A stretch of DNA of 64,000 bases. Source: Halichondria panicea (taxonomy: Eukaryota; Porifera; Demospongiae; Suberitida; Halichondriidae). A model generated the notes under the pieces. It saw only the letters and a list, made by a program, of their open reading frames with translations, was not told the DNA's origin and ran no database searches. Of this stretch, positions 37,801 to 50,262 are shown one piece after another (within the stretch, counting starts at the first letter, position 1; the number at the start of each line of letters is the position of its first letter). A program made the position numbers and the translations under genes. The DNA lies in the NCBI RefSeq assembly GCF_963675165.1, contig NC_087379.1, positions 8,028,339 through 8,092,338 of the forward strand. Direction: 5' to 3'.

Positions 37801-39372
37801 TCAAGGCTCTGCCCTTTGCCTCTAGGCGAGAGTTGAGGGACAAGAGCCTCTCCTTCGAGTGGAGCAAAAGAAGTCCTGAAATTGATGGTGATGAACACAA
37901 GTTGGAATTCAAGGCTTCGTCACATGGTCACTTCAAGGGCTTTATCAGTTGTGAGATCTCCAAGAACCAGAAGCATTTCTTCACCGTGTACCACTGCCTC
38001 AAAGAGAGTGTTGGTGAGAATAATGTTAGAGCTTGTATGCAGATTATAATGTGTGTAATGTGTACATGTATAATACATTGTTACGTGTGTACTGTACATG
38101 TATAATCATCTATTTACAATTTCAATTGATACAGAGAACACCTCCAGCTCTGAAACTGATCAGCTGTTTGCAGATGTGAAGGAAGTGATCAAAGAGATAC
38201 GCTCTGACTGGTACAGCCTGGCTATAGAACTGGACATTGACTATGCAACTAGGAAGGTGAGACCTTAAGAATGTGTCCCTCCACCACCTTGAGTGTATTC
38301 TCCCAGTGTAGTCCTAATTATGTGTGTGCACTATTTAATTGACTGCTGCGGTTATTTAATGGTTGAATAGTGAGCATTTAAATAATACCTTTTTAGAATG
38401 AGGTGTCTATAGCAATGCTGACTCTGCATATTTGATGTGGTCTTGTATGAAGTACCAACCTATTTAACAGGTTACTATAGCAACGTAATGTTGAGGCTCT
38501 TACTAAGTATTTAATACTGTGTTTCACTGTGTGTACCGATACAGAGTCTTGAGAAGGACTATCGCTGGGTTGAGCCGTGCTTTGAGGCCATGCTGACACA
38601 CTGGGTGAAGCGCTCCTCTCCTCCCCCCTCCTGGTCTGCCCTTGTTAGAGCACTAGAGTCTCCCGCCATTGCTCGTGGAGACATTGCAACAACCATTAAG
38701 GTTGGCAACTATATTACAATTGAAAACTTTATTTTGTATAAATTGTTGCAGTACATGTTCTATCCTCTACGTTATAAACGCAAGTAGCTAATATTTGATT
38801 TCTCTTTACAGACAAAAGCTACCAGCGACATCTCTCCTGATATTTGTCATCTCACTCACGGTGTGCTGCCATAGCTTGTATTGTATAGTATTACTGTATC
38901 AACCGTAAAATAGCTAATGCTTGCTCTTCATATCTGTCGTTCTATATTCCATTCCATTCCGCATTCCTCCTTTTACAACATGCCTTTCCACTTCCTCCTA
39001 TTGTGTACTGCTATTAAATTTTGTTCACATTACATGTACTTAGGTCTCCAGTGTAACCATTTCCTCTCACCTGCAGGTAACGCTGGCTACAGTGTGCTGG
39101 TGAGCTTCAGTGAGAAGATAGTCCAGTCACTCTCTCATGAGCCCAAAGCCCTAGCTGTTAGTTTCCTGTCAGTCGGACTCATCACTGAGCGTGTGTTGCG
39201 AGAGACTAACGAGCTGAACGAGATCAAAGCTGACAAAGCCACTAGACTGTACACTGCCCTGCTGGGTGTAGTCAAACACCACCCCCACAAGTACCACGAG
39301 TTTGTCTCCACTCTCAGACTCAACCCACTACACACTGACTTGGTCACACTATTAGATAGCAAGTACAAGTAG
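22858..39372 (+). CDS. Ankyrin / death domain / Roc-like GTPase / COR-like / Ig-like / death / CARD-like protein
   Basis: 21 phase-consistent exons give 1883 aa. Exon starts: 22858, 23161, 23947, 24733, 25519, 26301, 27087, 27873, 28659, 29445, 30231, 30989, 31343, 32129, 32515, 33908, 37773, 38135, 38545, 38812, 39077. Residues 31-423 are ankyrin repeats, one 33-aa repeat per phase-0 exon. Residues ~465-545 form a death domain ([19 protein letters not shown]). A Roc-like GTPase follows with P-loop GPSGLGKTT (~581), G3 DIGGQPGF and a degenerate G4 (GTFKDE). A Ser/Thr/Lys repeat insert spans ~868-1128, then a COR-like region, an Ig-like segment (~1597-1677, W and paired Cys), a second death domain ([14 protein letters not shown]) and a C-terminal CARD-like helical domain. 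Roco-type proteins are GTP-regulated dimers, and death folds recruit signalling partners. A sensor or adaptor role in immunity or cell death is inferred. Confidence 0.85.
23161..30329 (+). repeat. 786-bp tandem array of ankyrin exons
   Basis: Ten units, each a 99-nt ankyrin exon plus an ~687-nt intron. Exon starts are spaced 786 bp (one spacing is 782). Introns look nearly identical, with only scattered substitutions. Exons vary mainly at ankyrin positions 1, 3, 7-8, 11-13, 17-20 and the last two. The exons at 27087 and 28659 are identical, and intron variants (GACACGAAAAATC, ATAAGAGTTG) recur two units apart, so a two-unit block was duplicated recently. Every exon starts and ends in phase 0, so any unit can be lost, gained or skipped without a frameshift. 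Confidence 0.93.
30989..31432 (+). other. Two divergent terminal ankyrin exons outside the array
   Basis: Exons 30989-31087 and 31343-31432 ([16 protein letters not shown] and [15 protein letters not shown]) have unrelated introns and are older than the amplified units. They cap the ankyrin stack. Confidence 0.85.
33105..33330. repeat. Dispersed repeat, copy 1
   Basis: Contains GTTTCTATAAGCTTCTAG, TTCTCGAGT, GCCATTGCAG and CTAGCTATTGGTAGCTGCAA. A diverged copy lies at 37405-37595. Both are in introns of the ankyrin/GTPase gene. Confidence 0.6.
33500..33805. repeat. ~100-bp tandem repeat, three copies
   Basis: Each copy carries TGTATAAAAGCTAGCTATTA, GGCACCTCCACCGAGGCATC and a GATGCTTTCATTATTTATAT end. 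Intronic. Confidence 0.85.
34870..35650 (+). repeat. Coding minisatellite (SKSDSTTA) in the GTPase gene
   Basis: 24-bp units, AGCAAGAGCGATAGTACCAC plus TGCC, encode SKSDSTTA with truncated 12-bp versions (SKTT). The repeat sits after the degenerate G4 motif and before the COR-like region and adds about 260 residues of hydrophilic, probably disordered linker. All units keep the frame. Reverse-strand ORFs here are artefacts. Confidence 0.9.
37405..37595. repeat. Dispersed repeat, copy 2
   Basis: Matches the element at 33105-33330, including GATTCTATAAGCTTCTAG and GCTATTGGTAGCTGCAAG. Confidence 0.6.
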
Positions 39373-40468
39373 TTTGTCCACACGTATATACGCATAATTA
39401 TTTTTTGTGTACATTCTTTTTGTTTATCCTTGATTTAATTTTGTCTGAGTCTTGAATTTCTATACTGAATTACATTCTTAACACAAAATTATAAACTCTG
39501 CAGATATTGCATGCATGGATGCCTAAAATTGTAGCCTCGATTCCAGGCCGTTATCAAAAAAGTCCTGGGATCTAATGCTTTATATGACTGCATTAATTAA
39601 TTAATATCACTTAATTGGGATACTAAGCGTTGAAAATATTTCGTAGATCAGTCCATTTCAGCTCTTTCATATAGCTCTATTGACGCATTTTATGATATAC
39701 CTACCAGTAAGGCCACTCCAAGTGACACTCTGGTTTCTGGTCCTGAACACAGGGCCAGAAGTGGTAGTTTACAGCTTGTAAACTATGTTTGTACTTGCGA
39801 GTGTACATCATAGTTTACAATGTTGTTGAATTTTAGTTCATCTACAATAGTTTCCTTCATAGTTTACAAAGAAAGTTGATAGTGTACAACGTTGTATACT
39901 ACTGTAAATGAACTCTTTTGGCCCTATGGAAGTTTTTCTAATTGCATGCGGACGGGCGGCTTTTCTCATTATGTCATTATCAATTTCACCTTATGAATCT
40001 CATTATTTTGCAAATGAATATCATTATCACACTATATTTTGTACCACATGGACCATTCTGCGCATGCGTAGTAGAAATAATGAGATAGAAATCCAATAAT
40101 GAGATAGAATAAAATCTGATGCGGGCAGTGGACCAGAAACCAGAGTATCACTTGGAGTGGCCTAATTATGTATACCACCTGCAGCTTAATTGTACATTGT
40201 ATATACATGTATATACAGCTCAGAATAATGATGTAATCCACAGCCTGAGCCACCTCCTAGCGTTTATAACAAAGCAATTGATTTCACCCCCTAGCTAGCG
40301 TTTATAACACAACGAAACAGTAATTGAAATAAGATACAGCACGAAGTATCTTGACACGACACACACACACACATATATACATGACAGATAGAATGAATTT
40401 ATAATAGTCTGGTAGTAGCAGTAACTATTTAGTTTGTTCAGTAGGTTGTGAGGTGTAGCCATTAGATA
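39373..40468. other. Convergent intergenic region
   Basis: Lies between two genes that end towards each other. It holds a hairpin fragment (TAGCCTCGATTCCAGGCC at about 39532) and one terminal-inverted-repeat element. No gene seen. Confidence 0.6.
39711..40162. mobile_element. Terminal-inverted-repeat element, ~450 bp
   Basis: Left end GGCCACTCCAAGTGACACTC then TGGTTTCTGGTC; right end GACCAGAAACCAGAGTATCA then CTTGGAGTGGCC. The flanks are TAA on both sides, a probable 3-bp target duplication. The interior has repeated TAGTTTACA motifs and no real ORF. Non-autonomous DNA transposon. Confidence 0.8.
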
Positions 40469-43260
40469 TCAGAAGAAGGAGAATGATGACTCACCACTGG
40501 CTGTCTCATCTCCCCCGAATAAGAAACAGAAATCTGTGTCTGCGTGTGTGTGAGGAGGTAGATGGAGTCATCGAAAACAGGCTTTAATTTATAATTTTTA
40601 TAGCCCACACTTTTTGAAAACAGAAGATTTGGGCCCGAAAGTAATCGCTGACCTAAGCACATCATATTGTAGCACTATACCAACAGCTACTAAATGCATA
40701 TTTTAGATTTGAAATTGAACGTTCCCAACACAAGTTATGGGCTAGCATGACAAAGAGCAACACAAATTGCTACTACTATACACAGCACACACCGTAAAAA
40801 GTGCATTTCTATTATACAGCATACTAAAAGTAGCCCCATGCATGCAAATGAGTTTACCTGTGGCTCCAGTGGTTGTCTTGCTGACGTCAGGTGCCTCATC
40901 TTGTGAGAACAAGTTGAATCCTCCTCCATCATCATGAGCAGACTCTGAGCCTAACCCAGCAAACATGTCCCCAGTAGCACTCGTATCTATGCAATGAGTG
41001 CATTGTCAATATAAATACATGGATAGTGAAGTACCTGGCTGATTCCCTAGTTCGGATAGAGAGCCTTCCATTCCATAAAACAACCCATTGTCATCTTCTC
41101 CAGTAAACTGCAAGTGTGTGAGTGGGTGTGCATGAAGGCTACATTACTGCAATCATTGTATGCAACTATATCAAAGAAATGGGAGAGATCTAGAGTGAGA
41201 AAGAAAAGAGGCCTGAGGCAGTGGGGAATAATGGGAAAATGAAAGAGTGGGGGACATAATTATACAGGGAAAGAAAAAGGACAAAACACAAATGAAATGC
41301 ACGCGGTGAGCATCATACTGACATACCTCAAGTTGTTGCTGATCATTCACAGAGCTCTCCTGATAGTGTACAGTCTGCCCAAAGTCACCAGCATAGTCTG
41401 TGCACTCCTGACCACTGTCACTGGTGAACAGAGTAGCAAATGATGTACTCTCCTGAGAAGCATTGCTTAACTCAAAACCACCCGACTCCTGCTGCAATGT
41501 TTGATTATCCATTTCAGCCACAGAATCTTGAATTTCAATGCCTACATTATTTGTTGCTTTTGATAGGGACGATGGTTGCATGGGAGCTTGGTTATGACCA
41601 GCTTGTGGTACAGTGGTAGTTGGTGTCTGCACTGTTGATGAGGACTGGCTTGTCGCTAAGGTTGATACAGTAGGCCTAATATTCGGTGTACTAAGAGTCA
41701 CTTGAGGTGTTGACCTGGCAGTGGGTGGAGTGAACGATAGCAACCTTGGCCTCTGTTGTACTGGTGTGTGCAATAGAGGTATGCACGGTCTAGGAGGTGT
41801 GCTAATGGCCAGGGTGGGGATCTGGAAGTTTGAGCGAGGTCGATTAGTAGGTACTTTGAACACTGGTGATTGAAATGCTCCGGGGGATTGTGATATGGAG
41901 GCCCTGATAGCGGGTACACGTGAGGGCATGGTTAGTTTAGGGATCTCAAGTTGGTAGCGTGCACGTGATGGAGTGCTTTGTTTCGGTGGTACTGTCAATG
42001 GTAGGATTGTTGGTGGTAGTATTCCAGGAGTACGTGGGCGTTGGGGTGTGTGGGTTGATTGAGTAACCATAGCTACAGATGTAGATTCCTCAGTGTCCAT
42101 ACGATTATCCTGTACGTAAATAATAATTATAGCAAAGCTAATATTAGAAGTTTTATTACCTGTACTTTATTTTGACTGTCTCGTTTCTCTTTTTCTTGTT
42201 GTTTTTTCATCTCTTCAGCTTTGATCTTCTCACGAAGGACCTCAATATCTTTCTCTAGTAGAGTAGCTTGCTGAGGGTTGTCTGTTGTCATTTCCTGCCT
42301 CACTTTAGTTGTCTCCACATGAAGCTCAGCCCTGTCAAAGATAGTAACACAATAATGTCCATAGCGAGGACAACCTACATTTTGAGAACAAATGCGACCA
42401 GGGAAATTCTCTCTCCTATGGAAACAAGATACAGTACTATCAATAAATAGTACATACATAGAATTATATACAAGTACCTTTTTGCTTTAGAGCAAAGATG
42501 GCTTCTTTTATTTGGTTGATGTTCGTTTCCAGAGTTGAATCTACAGAGAGGCAAGTGATAAGTAGTAATAAACGGATTGTCAATACTCTCACTCTCTTGG
42601 CGAAGATTGTTCAGCTGTGTCTCAGTTGCCTGGATGCCCTGAGCTTTCTCTGTGCTGTTGTACTGAACTCTGTATCTCTCCCAGACACTCTCATACTTGG
42701 ACAAGGATTCATTTTGCTCCCATCTGAAAAACGCAGTCTCATAATTATTAATTAATGCAACTTGTGTGTACTTCTCTGACTCCACTTCTTTCTGTGTTGT
42801 GAGTAGTTTCCCCTTCAGTGCATCCTCATGATCAGCAAGGACAATAGCAGTGCGTTTCAAACTTTGGTGGATTAATTTTAATGTTGATACAGCAATGGAA
42901 GTCACTACCTTTCACAGTTGTCTCTGTTGATGAGGAATTGCTTGTGGAGTTGTTTTGCATGCTCGTCCAAATCACTGATTGTTTTCTGAAACTGGAGTAT
43001 CTGCTTCTGCTTTTCTTTGAGTTGAAACTGGCAGGCTAAATAAAACTCAGAATAATTATTTTATACGACAATTTACAATCAGTTTACATTGTGCTCTTTC
43101 TTGCTCGGCTTTGATAGCCTTCAATTGATGGTCGTTCTCGAATTCTGCAAAACAAAGGAACGATTAATTTTAACACAATGAGCATAATGCATGTAACAGA
43201 ACCTGTATTCTTCAGTATTTGGTCGAAGCCAGAGCCAGCTTCCTGTGCAGAGGTAGCCAT
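40469..43260 (-). CDS. Coiled-coil, proline-rich protein
   Basis: Ten phase-consistent exons (43260-43203, 43144-43088, 43035-42909, 42861-42772, 42723-42478, 42415-42160, 42109-41327, 41107-41035, 40986-40858, 40533-40469) give 627 aa starting MATSAQEAGSG. The N-terminal ~190 residues are helical and charged, with NRDNCESLKR and VLADHEDALK. A Cys/His-containing stretch follows, then a second coiled coil (EKDIEVLREKIKAEE), a ~200-aa Pro/Ser/Thr-rich region and an acidic tail with aromatic motifs (GGFNLFSQ, FCFLFGGDE, SSFSFF). The N-terminal pattern faintly resembles the synaptonemal-complex protein SIX6OS1, a guess not backed by alignment. It is head-to-head with Dishevelled, 554 bp apart. 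Confidence 0.7.
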
Positions 43261-43267
43261 TATTGTA

Positions 43268-43400
43268 TTACTATGACAGCATCCTCTTCCCCTCCTTTGT
43301 CGCCTTCTTTGAGCTATGACAACGTCCTCTTCCGCTCCTTTGTTGCCTTCTTTGAGCTATGACAACGTCCTCTTCCGCTTCTTTGTTGCCTTCTTTGAGC
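43268..43400. repeat. 49-bp repeat, three copies, upstream of two starts
   Basis: Units GCTATGACAACGTCCTCTTC plus CGCTCCTTTGTTGCCTTCTTTGA, directly 5' of the coiled-coil gene's ATG and within the interval shared with Dishevelled. Possibly 5' UTR or promoter sequence. Confidence 0.8.
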
Positions 43401-43814
43401 TTTTAATTAACCCTCATGCACAAACCGCATGCATTTATAATTACTAATTCCAACGATTCTTATAATACTAGCCAGAGAGTTGTGTAGGTCTAAAGAGAGA
43501 GTACTGAACAGCGTTGCTACTACAACACGGAGACGGTGAAGCGGCCCGAATAAAGCCAATCGCTCTACAGAAGAAACCAGTGGCAGTGAACACAGCAGAC
43601 AAGGACAAAGAGAATTATTATTGATTTTGATAGGAGGTGATTTGTCACATACGTTAATAACTAAATGCTCTCACTGGTTCACCTAGTACCTATATAAGCA
43701 CACGCTTGATGTGTTGTGAATGACTTGCGTTACCATTCTAGTGATCCTGAAAGTGAATTTATTAATATAGCAAAACTTTCTCTCTAGCTGCTCGATCAAA
43801 ACGCCAGCCATATT
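43401..43814. promoter_or_regulatory. Bidirectional intergenic region before Dishevelled
   Basis: About 410 bp between divergent starts. No coding potential seen. It should hold the promoter and 5' UTR of Dishevelled and perhaps of the opposite gene; no motif was confirmed. Confidence 0.4.
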
Positions 43815-46800
43815 ATGGAGGAAACGAAAGTCATATACTACATTGATGACGAGGAAACCCCGTACCTGATGAAGATAGGTAAGCCACCAGAGCTGGTTAC
43901 CCTTGGAGACTTCAAGGGACAGCTCAATCGCACATACATCAAGTTCTTTTTCAAGTCAGAAGACGATGATTTTGGGTGAGTTTAAAAATGGGACGTTATA
44001 TTTTATTTGATGCTCTTGGAGAATAATTATGATAGGCACAAGGTCCATTGATTACTAGCTTGAGTCAATTAAGTTCCTTGTAGGGAATTGCAATTCAAAT
44101 ACACACTGTTGATAAACTATATTTGTGTGTGCTTGTGTGTCAGTTTTCATCCTAATCTAATAATGGCCCCATTCCATTTCACACCTCAAGGTCTTAATGG
44201 ATCCATTTCGCACTATTCACACACACACACTAGCTCTCCTTATGTTGTCTGTGTGTAGCCAGGCCCCCATTAGGATATGTTTGACTCAATCAGGTTTACT
44301 TGTACCGCACTGCATAGCTTGGCAGTGATGTGTGTTTCTTGGAAATTTCTCGTACAAAAAGCAAATTTTTGGGCACTTGCTTTCTTATTAAAACACCTGC
44401 TGCTGTGTTGGTCAATGTGTGGCAGGAAGGTAATATAATCATTGGTACTTAATGACATCCTTAGTGGATAGCCTAAACTATATGTTGTGGTGTTGAGGTC
44501 ACTTTGATGTTTCCTTTGATCTCTGACCCACATCCAGGGGTAGTTGTGATCTAAGAGAGGCTCTGTCTTTATTCATAGTTTGTACAGCTGATTAGTTGCC
44601 AAGTAACTACTATTAACTCTTTAGCCTATTAACTCTTTTAGCCTTGGCCTGTATATAGAAACTGTGAACTGTATGTCTACCTTTGATGACTCTGGCCATC
44701 ATTGTCATTATAGAATGTATATAGTAGTATATAGCGGGTAGATGAGGTAGACACATTCCCATAGCTAGCACTGTTGATTGGGATTAATGTCAGGAATTTC
44801 CAATAATGAGTTCACTCTTCTTTTGGCGGCTGTTGTTTCATGTGTTAGTGTTGTTGTTCCAGTGTATCTGTATCTGTAGTCCTGTCTCTTTGAAGTTGAT
44901 TATCTGTGATCTTGGAACAGTGTTTGTTTTATCGCACTCAGCTGAAGTCTGTAGGAGAAAGGATAATTGTTTTGTGTATCAGATGTCAGTCCAAAATATG
45001 CAATATATATATATTATACAGTAGTCTATCCTTTGTACTGACAATTGGCATGTACTCTATAGCTAGTGTGTATAGCTAGCATGTAGCATATCTCTGAGAT
45101 GGCTTATGTGTCATCTGTACGTGGGTGTGTGTGTGTGTGTTTGAAGAGGACCAGTTTCCCTGGAGCACCTAGGCAAGGGTTGCTAGTGGATACTGTCTAG
45201 CTGGCTGTGAAATGGCTTAGTTTGGTAATAAGTCTACTGAATTGAAAGGTGGATCTGGATATTACTATATACAGCTGTGTATCTCTTAGACTGACTGTGT
45301 GTGTCTTTAACTTCAGCTGGTGCTGTTCATTCATCTTTTGTTGGGGTATTTGGCAGGTGCTCCAGCACTTGTAGGGCTCCCAATGCTTTGGTCCTATTGA
45401 GCATAATAGCCTCAGAGGGTAGTCTGCTACACTGGCTGTGTGTGCCCCCATGGTTTCAGGTCAGCATACCCAGGGAAAATGGAATTAATTAAATTACTAA
45501 TGACACAAATTCAGTTAGCTAATTATAGACTAATGCAAAACTCCTCTGTCTGTTGTGTGTGGAGCATATTATTTCAAGGGATTCCACAGGTAACAAGATA
45601 GTTTTTATATATGCGGGGAGAGATGCCCATACATTTTTTGTTATTTTTCACATCATGGTTATATTCACTGTGGCTTCATTATGTATGCAGTGTTGTTAAG
45701 GAAGAACTGGCTGAAGATGATGCTCTACTGCCCCAGGTCAATGGTCGCGTTGTGTGCTGGGTAAGTACCTCACTATATTACGGTGTGTGTGTTATGTCTA
45801 TGTGTTATGTGGTGCTCAAGTTCAAAGCATATTTTGTGAAGGTTTTAGTGATCACCATGGCCACTGTTCTGTGGTTAATTGCTGACTATATAGATAGTCC
45901 AGACCTTGTTCTGTGTGTGTGTGTATTCCAATTAGCTCTAGTAGAATGCGTTTCTCACACTTATGGCTGGTGTTGCTAATATCACCACCTTAACACTCCA
46001 GCCAGGTGGTGTTGCCAGTAGTTGCCTACCACACTCTTCTCCCCCCCCCCCCAGTAGTTGCCTACCACACTCCTCTCCCCCAGTAGTTGCCTACCACACT
46101 CCTCCCCCCCAGTAGTTGCCTACCACACTTCTCTCCCCCAGTAGTTGCCTACCACACCCCCTCTCCCCCTCCAGGTGGTCACAGAGTCCAATGTGTCAGG
46201 ATCTGAGGCAGGTGGCTCCAAGGGAGACTCTGAATCTGTGTAAGTATTCTACCTCCTAGTATTTGGCAATATTGATATAGAGGGTGTTGCATTGCAAGGC
46301 AGGTTAGATAATTTGTTTCTTGATGTGTGTATTAGTTCTGGTTAGGTTTGGCATGTGTGTAGTGTTCAAACAAGCCAGCAACGATAACTGTACAAGCTGA
46401 TGGGATCAAATAAAGGCGCTGGCCACCACCTACATAGATACATTGCTGTATACATCTCCTGTTTAGTAGTCAGCTTGTACAGTGGTTATGATTGATGTGG
46501 TCTGGTGGTTGTGGTTTTGGTGTTGTAATCACATGATGTGTCTTTGATCTCACAGGAGAGGGGGTAAAGAAGCTGACGGAATGTCGATTATCTCAGGGAG
46601 TAAGTACATCTTGGCAAATTATATATAAGCTATGCCTAATTACAATAGTCACGATGTGCATTGCCAAAATCAAAAAATTCCTAGAATTTGTAATTTAAAT
46701 AGTTTATTCCTTAACTTCCGCTATTCCTTGGTGACATGTACATGATTGTATGCCCACAAGCTACAATATTATATCCCCAACATTGCCATGTAATTACACA

Positions 46801-48993
46801 CGTATATTTTCCGCCCACTCCACACAGCCTCTAAGGCCTCGCGTCGTCACCATCACAAGCATCGTCACAGCTCCTCGGGTCGACAGCACCGCTCACACAG
46901 ACATCGCGTGGGCGGGGGAAGCACAGTGAGCGGCACTGATCTAGAGTCTGCCACGGACTTCACCACGGAAACAGAGACCTCTTGCTGCGATACTGAAGAC
47001 GCTACAAGGTAAGCTTATAATGTATGAATCTGCACACACGATATTTATCCCATCATAATAATTATTATCGCTAGCTTACAGTGATACCTTCAAGTATGGT
47101 ACAATTGTGTATTTTAAGTTTCAAAGGGGGCCTCTCACACACACACACAACGCCCCCTCTCACACTCACACACACACACACACACGCCCCCTCACACACA
47201 CATACACTTTAGCCGTGTCAGCTCCAGCACTCTCACATCACTTAGACCACGCAAGAAGATTCTCACCAAACACCGACCCAAACTACCTCGAGTAAGTCTG
47301 TCCCTTTATCATCAATATGGCGTGTGTGCGTGTGTGTATGTGCACTGTGTGCATGTGCATGTGCGTGGGTGGGTGGGCGTGTGTGTGTGTCTGTACTAAG
47401 CTAGATTCAAGTGTACAGTGTGAATGAGATAACAATGCTCCAAACATACCGATTTCCATTTAGCGATTCATGCTTTGGTGAGAAAATCCCACATTGTATA
47501 AGGTCTCAGCTTTTAGCTCCTATTAGCGTGAACTATTGACTGGGCACTCAGACCATTTTATGACCCATTGTCTTGCAAGGTATACAAATCCCCCTTCACT
47601 ACAAGGGTATTAGCAGTCATCAAAGCTGAACAAGTGTTAGAACACATACAGCCCTCTTGTTCACACAGAGGTAGTCTCTGTACTTGATTGCTTTGACTCG
47701 TGGCATACTAGGGCAAGATGAACGAATTAAAGGATTTGATTGCCAAGTATTTTGTTTGGAAACAGTTACTTTTGATGTATTTAACTTGTGATGGGCTTGT
47801 GGTCTCAGCATATGTTGTGGTAGTGTGTGTGGTGTGGGATAAGGCTGCCCCAGACCACAACACAATTCCTCAAGAAGCTGTGCAGTTTATACTTAATATA
47901 TGTTACTTGATATTCTGACCTTTGTCTGTATACCATATAGCGGGTATATTTCGAGGGTATAAATGTTTGTGGTTTTCGCGGATTAGGCATGTACCGCGAA
48001 TTTAATATCACATGCATGCATGCTGCAAAAAGGCGCTATTCCACGAAAATTAAATCTGCGAAAACCTTTCTAAAGGCATTTCCGCGAAGATTTGTACCCT
48101 CGAAATATACCCGCTATACAGTACCTTATGCACTACACTGTTGTGTGTGTGGGGGTGGGTGTGTGTGTGGGTGTGTACTGACTCCCCTCTCCTCACAGAG
48201 CATCTCCACCAGCACCATAACAACCACCACAATGACAGATCTCTCCACCACACAGATTGTTAAAGTCACACTCAATATGGGTAAGTAGTTATACTCTAAT
48301 TATACAGAGTACGTTATTCGTGGCGATGGATGGATTCTCTCTTAATTCTTAAAACAGTAGTTTACCTTTTACACACTATTATAATTTGTACAAATTGGAG
48401 CAGATTATAATTATGATTTCTGTATAGAGTGATTAGACTGGTTAGTGTAGTACTCAGTGAATCACCATCATCACATGCGAACAGTTCAAGGTTTGTTTCT
48501 TCTCCTGCAGACACTGTTAATTTCCTTGGTATCAGTATAGTGGGACAGACCAATGAAGAAGGAGCAGGAGGCATCTATGTGGGCTCAGTCATGAAGGGGT
48601 GAGTATCGCTATGTGTGCATCTATTGTAACTAGAGCTCTTTGTTACATTGCAACAGAACTTTTATTCAACATAATTATTCTAACGGCCCTAACTTTAGTA
48701 CCGTTGATCCGATATCAAAAATTTTATGATTTTCTGAAAGCTTAGGAAAAGACCTTTCAAATGGTGTGTTTCAATCCAAAATTTTGTCAGGGCCATAATT
48801 TGTCATTTTTCGGCCTTGGACCATGGGCTATTATTATTCATGGTATAGCCAAATTGGCAAATACTTTTATCTCTCAAATATGAAATTTGATGACAACTTT
48901 TGAAAGGTCTTTTTCTAAGCTTTCAGAAAATCATAAAATTGTTGAAATTGGATCCACGGAATTCAAGTTATGGCAGCTGAAAGAGTTCCCAAA

Positions 48994-49050
<57 letters not shown>

Positions 49051-50207
49051 GGAGCAGTGGCAGCTGACGGGAGGATAGAGCCTGGGGACATGTTGTTGGA
49101 GGTTAACGACATCTCCTTTGAGAACATGAGCAATGACGATGCTGTGAGGACACTCAGGGAGATTGTACAACACCCTGGGTAAGTCATCCATACCATACAG
49201 TAACAGTAGTGAGGGTCAAGTACTGGCAGCTTCTTTCTTCCTTGATCTCTCCCACTCTCTCTTCTTTCTTCCCTGGTGGCACTGCACATGTAGTGCAGCT
49301 AGCTAATGCTTCTCTTGTATGTAATTACATTACTCAAATTTATGGTGCTATTCTGATGTACAGTGTAATGGTGGGCATAATATTGCATGGTTGTGTACAA
49401 GTACATCACTCTGACTCTAGTAATATAATTAAAGGAAGGATACATGTATTAGGCATATTGGAAGGTTATTGTTTCATGGCCCCCCTCCCACTGTTGTGTG
49501 GCATGCTGACTGCCTTGACCCCTCCTCCCTCCTACAGGCCCATCACACTGACAGTGGCCAAGTGCTGGGAGCCAGAGCCAATAGTGCCCAACTTTGAGCC
49601 AAGATGTGAGTACACAAAACATCTGCTTCATATCATCATTAAGACTTCAAACATAACGAAATGTTTCGTCTAATTGTTGTTAGATGTGTGTGTCCATGGT
49701 ACCTGTTATATCCACTGTTTATACAAATAATAACTATTATTATTATGACCAGTTGTTTTCTATACTCCAATCTTGTTATTTCTACTTGTGCAGTGGAGCC
49801 AATTCGTCCTATTGACCCGTCAGCCTGGGTCATGCAGACCAATCAGCATCAAGCTGACTACCAAGCCTATCGTCGCCAGTTTGCCGGGAGCCCCACTCTG
49901 AGTACTATGACCTCAAACTCCTCCCCAAGCCTCACCTCATCCATTCCTGAATCTGAACGTGAGTACATCACTCCCAGTATTAATCAGGTTTCAAATAATG
50001 CGACGTTCTTTTGATTGCTTTTTCGCATAATTCGCAATTAAAAGACATGCAAGAGTGAGCATGCGCGTGTATTTTCCCATGTGTTGTATGCATCGCAATA
50101 GTTAGAAATGTGATCAATATGCTTGTACCAGTGTCATTCACAATCAATTAACCTCGTATTCGAAACCTGATATAAGATACGAATAGCAAGCATTTTGTGA
50201 TAATATA

Positions 50208-50262
<55 letters not shown>

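Noticed and set aside
48931-49289. Cys/Val-rich and Thr/His-rich ORFs around CA tracts
   Set aside because: Translations of dinucleotide repeats; also seen at 5294-5636, 50144-50374 and 56285-57051.
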